Shown here: positions 7,843 through 16,867 of the stretch, piece after piece | Position numbering within the stretch: the first letter of the stretch is position 1 | Layout of the letters: every line of letters starts with the position of its first letter | Assembly: GCA_024225635.1 (NCBI GenBank) | Contig: JAAEMK010000106.1 | Location: 27,034-91,033, forward strand | Reading direction: 5' to 3' | DNA length: 64,000 nucleotides | DNA from: Desulfobacteraceae bacterium | GTDB taxonomy: Bacteria; Desulfobacterota; Desulfobacteria; Desulfobacterales; Desulfobacteraceae | Position numbers and translations under genes: made by a program | The notes under the pieces: generated by a model | The model's input: only the letters and a program-made list of their open reading frames with translations | Told to the model about the DNA's origin: nothing | Database searches by the model: none

Positions 7843-9426
7843 ATGGATCAGATCCAGTTGAGCAAGGAAGAGATTGATGCCCTTTTGAAAAGGGTAAAAG
7901 CCAATGCTCTTCAGGAAGGCGATTACGAGATCATCAAATCCATGGCCGATGCCATTGTCACCTTGGGGCAGGCCCTGGACAATAAAGCAACATCCATAAA
8001 ACGGCTTCTTGCCATGTTGTTTGGCCCCAAAACGGAAAAAAGGGAGGCAGTTACAGGAGGGGAAGCCCCCGAAAAAAAGGATAAAGAATCATCCAAGCCC
8101 AAATCCAAATCGAAAAAGAAGCCCAAAGGGCATGGAAAGAGAAGCGCTTCCACTTATACCGGAGCCAACCGAAACTTCATACCCCATGAAACCCTTAAGC
8201 CGAAGGATCCCTGTCCCTTATGCCCCAAAGGCAAAGTTTACAGGATGAAAGATCCCGGTATTGTCATCTGTCTCAACGGCCAGCCCCCCATTGATGCAAC
8301 GATTCATGAGCTTGAAAAACTGCGTTGCAACCTGTGCGGGAAGGTGTTCACGGCAGCGGCACCCCAAGGCGTTACAGGAAAGCATTACGATGAAACGGCC
8401 AAGGCCATGATGGCGGTTTTAAAATACGGTTACGGATTTCCCTGGTACCGCTTGGAAAAATTACAGGAAAATCTGGGCATCCCCCTTCCGGCATCCAGTC
8501 AGTGGGAAAAGACCGAATCAGCCGCAGATCTCATCTACCCTGCCTTTGATGAACTGGAACGTCAGGCCGCCCAAGGGGAGATCATCCATAACGATGATAC
8601 CACTATGAAAATCCTGGAACTGATCAAGGAAAATAAAACACGAGACAAAGATGAGCGTACCGGAATTTTCACCTCAGGCATCATTTCCAAAATCGGTCGG
8701 AATAAAAAGATTGCTATCTTCTATACCGGACGGAATCATGCCGGAGAAAATATCTACTCCCTTTATCAAAAGCGGGATAATGACAAAGCGCCTCCCATTC
8801 AAATGTGCGATGCCCTGTCGAGAAACACATCTTCGGAATTTGAGATCATCTTGAGCTATTGCATGGCCCATGCTCGTCGAAATTTTGTTCAGGTGGCACC
8901 AAGCTTCCCGGATGAATGCCGCCACGTTATTGACATTTTGGCAAAGGTTTATCACCTTGATGCCCAAGCCAAAGAGCAGAAGATGGCACCCGATGAGCGG
9001 CTGGCATTTCACAAGGCCAACAGTGCTTCCCATATGGACGACCTGTATTCCTGGCTCAACACCCAGATAGATGACAAGCTGGTCGAGCCCAATTCCGGTC
9101 TCGGCAAAGCGATCACCTATATGGTCAACCACTGGAAGGAACTGACTCAATTTTTGAAAGTTCCCGGCGTCCCCCTTGATAATAATATCTGCGAACAGGG
9201 CTTAAAACGTTGTATCCTGCATCGGAAAAATTCATTATTTTACCGGACAGAGCATGGAGCCTATATCGGGGATATGTTCATGAGTTTGATCCACACCTGC
9301 AACCTGATGAAGATCAACGCCCTGAAGTATCTCATAGCCCTTCAGAAAAACTCTGCCAGCGTTTTCAAAACGCCATCCAATTGGATGCCATGGAACTATG
9401 AGACAACCATGCTCATGGAGGCATAA
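7843..9426 (+). CDS. tnpC: IS66 family transposase TnpC (DDE)
   Basis: The 527-residue protein is full length for IS66 TnpC. After a coiled N-terminus with LLAMLFGPKTEKR comes a Lys-rich linker, then a zinc-binding stretch with CPLCPKG and CNLCGK. The DDE catalytic core includes IIHNDDTTMKIL, CMAHARRNFVQV and the terminal NNICEQGLKRCILHRKNSLF signature. It catalyses the transposition of the element. No stop or frameshift is visible. Confidence 0.93.
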   Translation: MDQIQLSKEEIDALLKRVKANALQEGDYEIIKSMADAIVTLGQALDNKATSIKRLLAMLFGPKTEKREAVTGGEAPEKKDKESSKPKSKSKKKPKGHGKRSASTYTGANRNFIPHETLKPKDPCPLCPKGKVYRMKDPGIVICLNGQPPIDATIHELEKLRCNLCGKVFTAAAPQGVTGKHYDETAKAMMAVLKYGYGFPWYRLEKLQENLGIPLPASSQWEKTESAADLIYPAFDELERQAAQGEIIHNDDTTMKILELIKENKTRDKDERTGIFTSGIISKIGRNKKIAIFYTGRNHAGENIYSLYQKRDNDKAPPIQMCDALSRNTSSEFEIILSYCMAHARRNFVQVAPSFPDECRHVIDILAKVYHLDAQAKEQKMAPDERLAFHKANSASHMDDLYSWLNTQIDDKLVEPNSGLGKAITYMVNHWKELTQFLKVPGVPLDNNICEQGLKRCILHRKNSLFYRTEHGAYIGDMFMSLIHTCNLMKINALKYLIALQKNSASVFKTPSNWMPWNYETTMLMEA

Positions 9427-9660
9427 ACAATCTAACCCTTTCTGACCCGTCCGGCTTCAATAGCCATGTTGAGAGGGGACAATATCGACCAACATCTCCT
9501 ATCATGGATTTATTCTGGCCAGACCTTGTTTCAGAGTTGTGAACCCATGTGCAACTGTTTCAACAGGTTCTGGGAAACACATCCTCTTTCTCAGATTGTT
9601 CTGGACCATAGTCTATCATGCTCATGAGGGAATTTCATGCAACCTTGCCGAAGGGACACT

Positions 9661-9668
9661 GTACTTTG
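9661..9668 (+). repeat. 8-bp target-site duplication, right
   Basis: GTACTTTG, identical to 6817-6824, directly follows the right IS66 end. Confidence 0.85.
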
Positions 9669-9782
9669 CGTGGGTGTTAATAACAACAATCATTCTAAAA
9701 TTATCAGCCTACCAATTGCAATTTTCTCCAACCATTATAGTGGACCCCGAAAACTGGACAATATGTTACGATAGTAATATAA

Positions 9783-9856
9783 CAGTTCAGAATCAAGGCA
9801 GGCAAAGGTGTGCATTGCACGAGGCACAATAGTGTCCATGTAATTTAGTTTGCGTT
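9783..9856 (+). repeat. Right copy of about 75-bp direct repeat
   Basis: Matches 5822-5896 in the same orientation apart from one base missing and a few substitutions. It ends just before the 3' end of the sensor kinase gene. The two copies may be the ends of a mobile or recombined block, or two members of a dispersed intergenic repeat family. Confidence 0.8.
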
Positions 9857-9886
9857 TCCTAGGCTTTGATTTGATGGTTCCACCCG

Positions 9887-11851
9887 CTACCGGTGCTGTT
9901 CCAGGGGCAGGTGAATGATGAATGTGGCGCCCTTACCCGGGGCGGACTCCACGGCGAGGGTGCCTCCCTGATTCTCCGTGATGATGAAATAGGAGACCGA
10001 TAGCCCCAGACCGGTGCCTGCCCCAACCGCCTTTGTGGTGAAGAACGGCTCAAACACGCGTTTTTTCGTCACTTCGTCCATTCCCGGCCCGTTATCCTCG
10101 ATCTCGATGCGGGCCATCCGGCCTTCCACCTTGAGCCGCAGGACGAAACAGGGCCGGGTGCCCGCCTCCCGGGTTTTCCGCATGGCCTGGGCGCCGTTCT
10201 TGAGGATATTGAGAAAAACCTGCTGGATCTTGCCGGCTTCGCAGGGAACCTTGGGCACGGCATCATCGTACTCCCGCCGGATCTCGATATTTTTGAAATC
10301 GTAACTCTGCCTGAGGTCGTAATCGGTCCCAAGGAGCCTGACGCTGTTGTCGAGGAGTTCCGCCAGGTCATGGTGATCAAACCGGGACTCGCTCCTGCGG
10401 CTGAAGGAGAGCATGTTGTCAACAATGACGGCCGCCCTTTTTCCGGATTCCATGATCGCCTCGATCATGGAATAGACCCCCCGCTTCTCCATGTAGGCCA
10501 CGATAGTTTCAATGGTGGTGCCGCAGGCTTCGGCCTCCTTCCTGTTTTTGGGCAGGCCGTTGGAAACCCGGTTTCTCATCACCTGGGTGTTTTGAAGGAT
10601 GCCGGCCAGGGGGTTGTTGATCTCATGGGCCATGCCCGCCGCAAGCCCTCCCACGGACATCATCTTTTCCGTCTGGATCATCATCTCCTGGGTGCGGCGC
10701 CGTTCGGTAACGTCAAAGAACGCCCCGACCAGGCTTGCGAGGGTCCCGTTTGACGAGTAGATGCCCTGTCCCTTTTCATTGACCCACCGGATATCCCCCC
10801 CGGCATGGACGATCCTGTACTCAAGTGAGTAAGGTTCCTGCTTTTCCAGGCACTTTTCGATCTTCTGCCTGACCCCGGGCGCATCGTCAAGGTGAATGAT
10901 GGAACAGAAGCGCCGTCCACTGCCGCTGATGAAATCCGAGCCCGGATACCCGGAGATACCTTCAATGGTGTCGCTGATGAACTCCATGGTCCAGGCCGGA
11001 TCGTTGGCGCTCCTGTACACGGCGCCGGGGATGTTGTCCACAAGGACCCGGAACCGGGCCTCGCTCTGGGAAAGGGACTTCTCGGCGAGATCCCGGTCCC
11101 GGATGGTCTTGACAAGGCTGGCATTGAGCCGCTGCTGGGTGCGAAGCTCTTTCGTGAGGCTCTCCCGGGCCTGGATCAGGTTGACGCGCATGGAATTAAG
11201 GGCATCCACCACCATGTCGAGTTCGTTTTTCCGGGTTCGGTCACCTGCCAGGACCAGGGGGGCGCCAAGGTTCTCCAGGTTGAGATCTCCTGCAAACTCA
11301 GACATGCGGTGAAGGTGGCGGCTGACAAAGTACCAGATGAGAAACAGGACAAACACGGACACGGAAAAGGTCTTGACGGCCTGGGCCCCCAGGATGATCA
11401 GCACCCTGTCCCTGAGCCGTTCGTAGATGTACCGGAGATCCCCGTGGATGATCAATCGCCCCACTGTTTCCGGGTCAAACTGGCCCTGGGGATCCACGTA
11501 TTCAATGGGGAACTCGAACACAACCCTTCTGATGGCCGGGGGCTTCTCCCCCACCCCATAGGTGGTGTCAAGGGTTTCGAGTTCCAGGCAGGAGATCTCG
11601 GGCAGCTTCAGGATTCCCTTGAGCTGGGCATCCACATGGTTTACGTTCATGTTCCAGATGCTCAGGGAAAGGCTGTCCATATAGGTCTTCCGCACCTCAT
11701 GGATCCGGGTTCCAAGCAGATCGACATCCTTGGTGTAATCCACCCACAACTGAAGCCCCGTGGCCATAAGGGTAAACAGGGAACTTACCAGCAGGATATA
11801 GACAAGCAGCTGCCGGGCCAGTAAATCTTTAGAACCAGGGACTAATTTCAT
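9887..11851 (-). CDS. Membrane PAS sensor histidine kinase
   Basis: A 654-residue kinase. A membrane span near residues 13-33 and another at about 152-176 enclose a periplasmic sensor region; a linker (178-235) and coiled coil lead to a PAS domain (about 265-385) ending in the PAC motif FFDVTERRR. The dimerisation domain has AAGMAHEINNPLAGIL with phospho-acceptor His409. The ATPase domain shows the N box around FLNILKNGAQAM, DNGPGMD and GTGLGLSVS. No receiver domain is fused and no response regulator is adjacent. The upstream gene on the same strand, 40 bp away, encodes a secreted binding protein that could be its ligand sensor (inference). Confidence 0.88.
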   Translation of the reverse strand: MKLVPGSKDLLARQLLVYILLVSSLFTLMATGLQLWVDYTKDVDLLGTRIHEVRKTYMDSLSLSIWNMNVNHVDAQLKGILKLPEISCLELETLDTTYGVGEKPPAIRRVVFEFPIEYVDPQGQFDPETVGRLIIHGDLRYIYERLRDRVLIILGAQAVKTFSVSVFVLFLIWYFVSRHLHRMSEFAGDLNLENLGAPLVLAGDRTRKNELDMVVDALNSMRVNLIQARESLTKELRTQQRLNASLVKTIRDRDLAEKSLSQSEARFRVLVDNIPGAVYRSANDPAWTMEFISDTIEGISGYPGSDFISGSGRRFCSIIHLDDAPGVRQKIEKCLEKQEPYSLEYRIVHAGGDIRWVNEKGQGIYSSNGTLASLVGAFFDVTERRRTQEMMIQTEKMMSVGGLAAGMAHEINNPLAGILQNTQVMRNRVSNGLPKNRKEAEACGTTIETIVAYMEKRGVYSMIEAIMESGKRAAVIVDNMLSFSRRSESRFDHHDLAELLDNSVRLLGTDYDLRQSYDFKNIEIRREYDDAVPKVPCEAGKIQQVFLNILKNGAQAMRKTREAGTRPCFVLRLKVEGRMARIEIEDNGPGMDEVTKKRVFEPFFTTKAVGAGTGLGLSVSYFIITENQGGTLAVESAPGKGATFIIHLPLEQHR

Positions 11852-11891
11852 TCACAGCCCGTTGCGTCCTTTATGTCGGCCGCTCCCGCCA

Positions 11892-12671
11892 TCAATTCGC
11901 CCCCGGGTCGAACGGGCCGTAATACTTTTCCCAGATTTTTTCATAGGCTTCCTCTTTTTTAAACGCCTTTAACGCATCGGAAAACTTCTTCACAAACGCC
12001 TCGGTCACCGTTTTTTTGCTGAAGATGAGGTTTAGACCGCTCTCCATGATCACATTGGAAGACACGGGAACCACCTGGCCGGTCAACCCCAGCTCCCGGA
12101 TGATCAACGTAGCGTTGGCATGGTCGGCAATGGTGTAATCGATTCTTCCCATCATCAGCTTCCGGAAGTTAAGGTGATCGTTCTCCACGGCCTGGGCATT
12201 TTTCTCCGCTTCAATGAAATTCAAAAATTCCATGGGATAGGCAAATCCCCGGACGACCCCGATCCGTTTTCCCTTGAGGTCGTCATAGGAGTCGAACTTC
12301 AAGGTGCCGGCGTTCTCCTTTTTGATGAACAAGAGGTATCTCAGTGTTTCAATGGCCTCCTCCGGATAGTGGCAGAACCGGGCCCGCTCTTCGGAGAAAA
12401 GGGCACAGAACAGGGCGTCGTTCCTGCCCTTGAAGACGAAATCAACGGCCCTGGACCAGGGATACTCGGTAATGGTGATCGCCACCCCCATCCGCTTGAA
12501 CACCTCCCGGACCACCTCGGTGCAGAACCCCGGGGCTTCAAGGTTGAAGATATCTTCGTGGGGCGGCCACTTGTCCGTGCCGATCCTGATCACCTCCGCC
12601 TGAAGCCCTTTGGCGGAAAAGGTCAAGAGAACCATAGCCAGGATTGCGATAAATAATCTTGTTCTTTCCAT
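11892..12671 (-). CDS. Solute-binding protein family 3-like periplasmic protein
   Basis: About 259 residues from MERTRLFIAILAMVLL, a signal peptide cleaved near LQAE. The fold signatures are IRIGTDKWPPHED, TEYPWSRAVDFVFKGRNDAL and KGKRIGVVRGFAYP. The start at 12671 puts GGGA close upstream; a longer start at 12719 would place a charged stretch before the signal peptide and is less likely. It is encoded immediately before the sensor kinase and no permease is near, so it may act as a sensory partner rather than a transporter subunit. Confidence 0.82.
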   Translation of the reverse strand: MERTRLFIAILAMVLLTFSAKGLQAEVIRIGTDKWPPHEDIFNLEAPGFCTEVVREVFKRMGVAITITEYPWSRAVDFVFKGRNDALFCALFSEERARFCHYPEEAIETLRYLLFIKKENAGTLKFDSYDDLKGKRIGVVRGFAYPMEFLNFIEAEKNAQAVENDHLNFRKLMMGRIDYTIADHANATLIIRELGLTGQVVPVSSNVIMESGLNLIFSKKTVTEAFVKKFSDALKAFKKEEAYEKIWEKYYGPFDPGAN

Positions 12672-12931
12672 ATTTCCCACCCGACAGACACGGCTGCCCG
12701 CGAATGGCGTAAAGGCCATCCGTCTGCGCCCTGCATTCTCGAAAGGTAATATGCCGGGCTCACTGCTGTCAAGCTCTTAACCATATGAAGTTTGGACTTT
12801 TTCCGCTGGTATGCTATTCTTTTTCCATCACCCGAGATTCCGAAACGCAAAGATGCGCAACCCGCTGACCACCCCCTCGAAGAAAAAATCTTTACACGGG
12901 AGCATCCCATGACAGGAGCCATTGCCATCAC

Positions 12932-13699
12932 ATGAACGCACCGATACTATTCTTTGACAGGCACTTTCTCTTTTTCCTAGCCTCCAGGGGCCATATGAGC
13001 AGGATTTTCACCATGGAGGGAAGGAAAGCCTCGATCAAGGACATGATCGAATCCCTTGGCGTCCCCCACACGGAAGTGGGCGCCATCCTTGTCAACCACC
13101 GGGAGGTGGACTTCTCCTTTGTTCCCCACAGCAATGAGCAGATCGTGGTCAAGGCCATCCCGCCGCCCTTTGACATCACCCAAAAAACCATCCTGCGGCC
13201 CCATCCCCTTGACCAAATCCTGTTTGTGGCAGATGTCAACGTGGGAAGGCTTGCCAGACTCCTCCTGGCCCTGGGATTTGACACGGTTTACTCCAACGGG
13301 TTCAGGGATATTGAGGTGGCAAGGATCGCGGCCCGGGAGCAACGAGTCGTCCTGACCCGGGACACGGGACTGTTAAAGAGAAAGCGCATCGTATTCGCCA
13401 GGCGGGTTCGCGAGGACGATCCCTATCTCCAGCTCAAGGAGGTCCTTGATTTCTTCGGCCTTGCCGGAAGCGAGTTTGATTTTCTATCCAGGTGCACCAC
13501 CTGCAACCGGCGGCTCAGGCCCGTGGAGAAACAAAAGATTCTCCACCGGCTGGAGCCAAAGACAAAACGCTATTACACCAGGTTCTCCATCTGCCCCGGC
13601 TGTTGCCGGATCTACTGGAAGGGCTCCCACCACGGGGCCATGAAAGAACGGCTCAGGGCACTTGGAATCTCCCTGGATTCCCAGGAGGCAGGCCCATGA
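12932..13699 (+). CDS. Mut7-C ubiquitin-like plus Mut7-C RNAse (PIN-like) domain protein
   Basis: The 255-residue protein joins a beta-grasp ubiquitin-like N-terminus (about 1-80, with VGAILVNHREVDFSF) to a Mut7-C nuclease-like domain. The latter shows FVADVNVGRLARLLLALGFD with Asp101, VVLTRDTGLLKRK with Asp144, and a zinc ribbon formed by Cys188, Cys191, Cys221 and Cys224. The family is predicted to be an RNase; no substrate is established. Its TGA overlaps the ATG of the following PCMT gene (ATGA), so the two are translationally coupled. Confidence 0.85.
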   Translation: MNAPILFFDRHFLFFLASRGHMSRIFTMEGRKASIKDMIESLGVPHTEVGAILVNHREVDFSFVPHSNEQIVVKAIPPPFDITQKTILRPHPLDQILFVADVNVGRLARLLLALGFDTVYSNGFRDIEVARIAAREQRVVLTRDTGLLKRKRIVFARRVREDDPYLQLKEVLDFFGLAGSEFDFLSRCTTCNRRLRPVEKQKILHRLEPKTKRYYTRFSICPGCCRIYWKGSHHGAMKERLRALGISLDSQEAGP

Positions 13700-14412
13700 G
13701 ACATTTTGCCATACCCTTGATTCTCCTTCTCGCCTGGCTGCAGCCGCCCACGGCTGCGGCTGCGGAAAAGATGACAACCCATGCCTTTGATGCGGCCCGG
13801 AAAAAGATGGTCGCCACCCAGATCCGCAGCCGGGGGGTGTCGGACCCGGCCGTGCTCAGGGCCATGGAAACGGTACCCCGCCATCTCTTTGTCCCGGAAA
13901 AGCTGAGGGCCCATGCCTACGAGGACCGTCCCCTTCCCATCGGCTTTGGCCAGACCATCTCCCAGCCCTATGTGGTGGCCCTGATGACACAACTCCTGGA
14001 TCTGCCAAAGGCGTCCAGGGTGCTTGAGGTGGGAACCGGGTCCGGCTACCAGGCGGCGATCCTGTCGCATATCGCAAAGGAGGTCTTTTCCGTGGAGATC
14101 GTAAAGCCCCTCCATGCCAGGTCAAAGCAGACCCTCGAAGAAGCGGGCTGCGCCAACGTGGCATCCATCCACCGGGACGGGTTCTTCGGCTGGCAGGAGC
14201 ACGCGCCCTATGACGCCATCATCGTGACCTGCGCGGCCGAGTCTGTGCCCCCGCCCCTGGTGCAACAGCTCAAGATCGGCGGGGTCATGTGCATCCCTGT
14301 GGGCCCGCCCTTCAGGGTCCAGAACCTGCTGCGGATCACCCGGAAGGCAGAGAACGACATCAAGACCGAAGTGATCACCCAGGTCCGGTTCGTCCCACTC
14401 ACAAGGCAGTAG
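13696..14412 (+). CDS. pcm: Protein-L-isoaspartate O-methyltransferase, exported
   Basis: The 238-residue protein repairs isoaspartyl residues by SAM-dependent methylation. PCMT signatures are present: RGVSDPAVLRAMETVPRHLF, PLPIGFGQTISQPYVVA and the SAM site VLEVGTGSGYQAAIL. The N-terminus (MRHFAIPLILLLAWLQPPTA then AAA) is a signal peptide, so a periplasmic location is likely; most PCMTs are cytoplasmic. The start is fixed by the ATGA overlap with the preceding gene. The next gene starts 2 bp after the stop. Confidence 0.92.
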   Translation: MRHFAIPLILLLAWLQPPTAAAAEKMTTHAFDAARKKMVATQIRSRGVSDPAVLRAMETVPRHLFVPEKLRAHAYEDRPLPIGFGQTISQPYVVALMTQLLDLPKASRVLEVGTGSGYQAAILSHIAKEVFSVEIVKPLHARSKQTLEEAGCANVASIHRDGFFGWQEHAPYDAIIVTCAAESVPPPLVQQLKIGGVMCIPVGPPFRVQNLLRITRKAENDIKTEVITQVRFVPLTRQ

Positions 14413-14414
14413 CG

Positions 14415-16820
14415 ATGAAACCCGGCAGCCGCGCCGTCTGGGTGATCGTCTTTGTGACCTCCTTCACCCTCATCGGCCACGAGATCGCCCTGGCCAGGGT
14501 ATCGGCCCTGGTCCAGTGGCATAACCTGGCGGCCATCATCATCGGCATGGCCATGCTGGGATTCGGGGCGAGCGGGTCCGTGATCATGGTGCTGGGGCCC
14601 TTGATCGAGAGACACCTGGGCCGAAGCCTGCTTCTCTTCACCCTGTTCTACCCCCTCTCCCTGACCATGGGGTTCATCCTCTACTGCAAAATCCCGTTCA
14701 ACCCCTTTGAGGTGGGGCTGGACCCGAACCAGATCGTGTTTCTCCTGCTCAAGCTGGCCGCCATGGCCGTGCCCTTTTTCTTCGGCGCCATGGTTGTGGG
14801 AACGGGGCTCCGGTTTTTCAAGATTTCCCGGATCTACTTTGCCAACCTCACGGGATCTGGCCTGGGGGCCCTGGCCGTTGTTTTCCTGCTATACCAATTC
14901 CACCCCATGGTGATCGTCATCATCATAATCGCCACGGCCCTGGTTCCCTTTCTCGTACTGCTGGGGGAGAAAGGGAAACCCGCCCTTGCGGCAGGGTTTG
15001 CCCTTTCCATGGTCTGGACCGGCCTGCTTTCCCTCTCTGTGAACGGCCTGGACCTCACCCGGGTCTCCCAGTACAAAGCGATCTCGGGGGCCCGGGCCCT
15101 TCCGGACGCAAAAATACTGGCGGAGCGGTTCTCCCCCCTCTCCACGCTCCAGGCTGTTGAAGCCACGGGCCTTCGCAGCACCCCGGGCCTGAGCCTCATC
15201 ACCCCGGTACCCGTGCCCGTCCACAAGGGACTTTTCTACGACGGCCAGGCCATGAGCCCCATCGCCCCCTACTCAGGCGACAACAAGGCCATCGCCTACC
15301 TGGACCACATGCCCCCGGCCCTGGCCCACCACCTGGTGCCATGGGAAAAAAGGGAGCGCATCCTGATCGTGGGCATGGGGGGCGGCGAAGGAATACTGGG
15401 GGCCAACCTCCACGGGTTCAGGCAGGTGGTCGGCCTGGAGGTGGACCGGAACGTCATCGATCTCATGGAGACCCGGTTCGCGGATTTTTCAGGAGATATT
15501 TACAACCAGGAGAACCTTGTGACCGTCAACCAGGATGCCCGGGCCTATGCACGGCGTGCAAGGGAAAAATTCGACCTCATCGAAATCAGGATGATAGATG
15601 CCGCGGGCTCTGCCACAGCGGGCCTTGCCGCCATGCACGAAACCTATCTCTACACGGTGGAGGCGATCCGGGAATTCCTGAACCTTCTCTCACCCCATGG
15701 GGTCCTTGCCATCTCCCGGTGGATCACCACCCCGCCAAGGGATGTCATCAAGATGGCGAACATCATAGTCCATGCCCTGAAGCGGTCGGGAATCGAGGAG
15801 CCCGCCAACCATCTCATCCTGATCCGAAGCCTTCAGACGGCCACCCTGGTGGTGTCCAACCGGCCGTTTTCCAGGGAACAGATCGAGATCACACGGGAGT
15901 TTTGCGGCCGACGGCTCTTTGACCTGATCCACCATCCCGGCATCCGGGCCGAAGAGACCCGGCGGTTCATCCAAACGGAACGGCCCGTGTACCATGACGC
16001 CGTCCAGGCCCTGGTTTCCGAGGATGCCGCAGACTTTGAGCGGACCTATCCCTTTGACATCACCCCGGCAATCGACGACCGCCCCTACTTTTACCACTTT
16101 TTCCGCTGGCGGCTCGTTCATGAGATCCGGCAGACCGGTACCCGGACCATCGCATTCACCCAGTGGGGCTATCTTCTCCTCCTCATCCTCCTGGGCCTGG
16201 CCCTTGGAGCAAGCCTTCTTTTCATCCTGCTTCCCCTGGCCTTTGCAAGGGATATCGCCACAGCCCCCCTGAACCTCCGCCTGGGCGGCTATTTCAGCGC
16301 CATTGCCATAGGATTCTTTTTTGTGGAGATCCCCCTGATGCAGAAACTGATCCTGTTCCTGTCCGCCCCGGCCGTGTCCATGGGGGTGATCCTGGCGAGC
16401 CTGCTGATGTTTTCCGGCCTGGGGGCCTGGTGGTCGGACCGTATCTTCCCGGGCAGGCTCGGGCTGTTTTGGTCCAACCTGCTCGTCTCCGGCCTCATCC
16501 TTATCTATTGGCTCGGCCTGGACAAACTCCTAACCCCCTGCGCGGCCTGGCCCACCCCTGCCAAGATGCTTGCTGCCATGGCCGCCCTCCTGCCCCTTGG
16601 CATGGCCATGGGCCTGCCCTTTCCCAAGGGCCTCACCCGGGTGAAGGGAATCTCTCCCGCCAGGGTCGCCTGGGCCTTTGGGGTCAACAACCTCTGCTCC
16701 GTGATCGCCACCCTGGGAGCGGCCCTGATCGCCATCCTGTTCGGGTTTGACAGGGTGCTGTCCCTGGCCGCCCTCTTCTACCTTGGCGCGGCCATGGTCT
16801 CGCTGAAACTGGGCTCCTGA
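14415..16820 (+). CDS. Polytopic membrane protein with spermidine-synthase-like domain
   Basis: The 801-residue protein has about six N-terminal membrane spans (residues 1-230), a central soluble spermidine-synthase-like methyltransferase fold with ILIVGMGGGEGILGANL and VVGLEVDRNVIDLMETR, and about seven C-terminal spans. Such fusions are common in Deltaproteobacteria; their reaction is unproven and polyamine synthesis should not be assumed. It begins 2 bp after the PCMT stop, forming a three-gene operon with Mut7-C and PCMT. Confidence 0.8.
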   Translation: MKPGSRAVWVIVFVTSFTLIGHEIALARVSALVQWHNLAAIIIGMAMLGFGASGSVIMVLGPLIERHLGRSLLLFTLFYPLSLTMGFILYCKIPFNPFEVGLDPNQIVFLLLKLAAMAVPFFFGAMVVGTGLRFFKISRIYFANLTGSGLGALAVVFLLYQFHPMVIVIIIIATALVPFLVLLGEKGKPALAAGFALSMVWTGLLSLSVNGLDLTRVSQYKAISGARALPDAKILAERFSPLSTLQAVEATGLRSTPGLSLITPVPVPVHKGLFYDGQAMSPIAPYSGDNKAIAYLDHMPPALAHHLVPWEKRERILIVGMGGGEGILGANLHGFRQVVGLEVDRNVIDLMETRFADFSGDIYNQENLVTVNQDARAYARRAREKFDLIEIRMIDAAGSATAGLAAMHETYLYTVEAIREFLNLLSPHGVLAISRWITTPPRDVIKMANIIVHALKRSGIEEPANHLILIRSLQTATLVVSNRPFSREQIEITREFCGRRLFDLIHHPGIRAEETRRFIQTERPVYHDAVQALVSEDAADFERTYPFDITPAIDDRPYFYHFFRWRLVHEIRQTGTRTIAFTQWGYLLLLILLGLALGASLLFILLPLAFARDIATAPLNLRLGGYFSAIAIGFFFVEIPLMQKLILFLSAPAVSMGVILASLLMFSGLGAWWSDRIFPGRLGLFWSNLLVSGLILIYWLGLDKLLTPCAAWPTPAKMLAAMAALLPLGMAMGLPFPKGLTRVKGISPARVAWAFGVNNLCSVIATLGAALIAILFGFDRVLSLAALFYLGAAMVSLKLGS

Positions 16821-16867
16821 CGAATCAGGGCGCCCTGTATCATGCACATTGCCATGTTAAAGCAGGA

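Larger units (their letters stand above)
6825..9660 (+). mobile_element. Complete IS66-family insertion sequence (2836 bp)
   Basis: The element carries tnpA, tnpB and tnpC in order. Its ends carry an inverted repeat: TGTCCCTTCGG at 6825-6835 and CCGAAGGGACA at 9648-9658, and both boundaries abut the exact 8-bp duplication GTACTTTG. The right end has two extra bases (CT) outside the matched repeat, so the left terminus may have lost two bases or the ends are slightly unequal. All three reading frames are open, so the copy may be active. It sits 44 bp upstream of the minus-strand binding-protein gene. About 230 bp at the right end carry no gene. Confidence 0.88.

Noticed and set aside
15341-15922. 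193-residue frame within the spermidine-synthase-like gene
   Set aside because: An alternative frame of the GC-rich coding sequence without family likeness.
14415-16820. Annotation as a polyamine-forming spermidine synthase
   Set aside because: The synthase-like domain is buried between two sets of membrane spans and no polyamine genes are near, so the reaction cannot be assumed.
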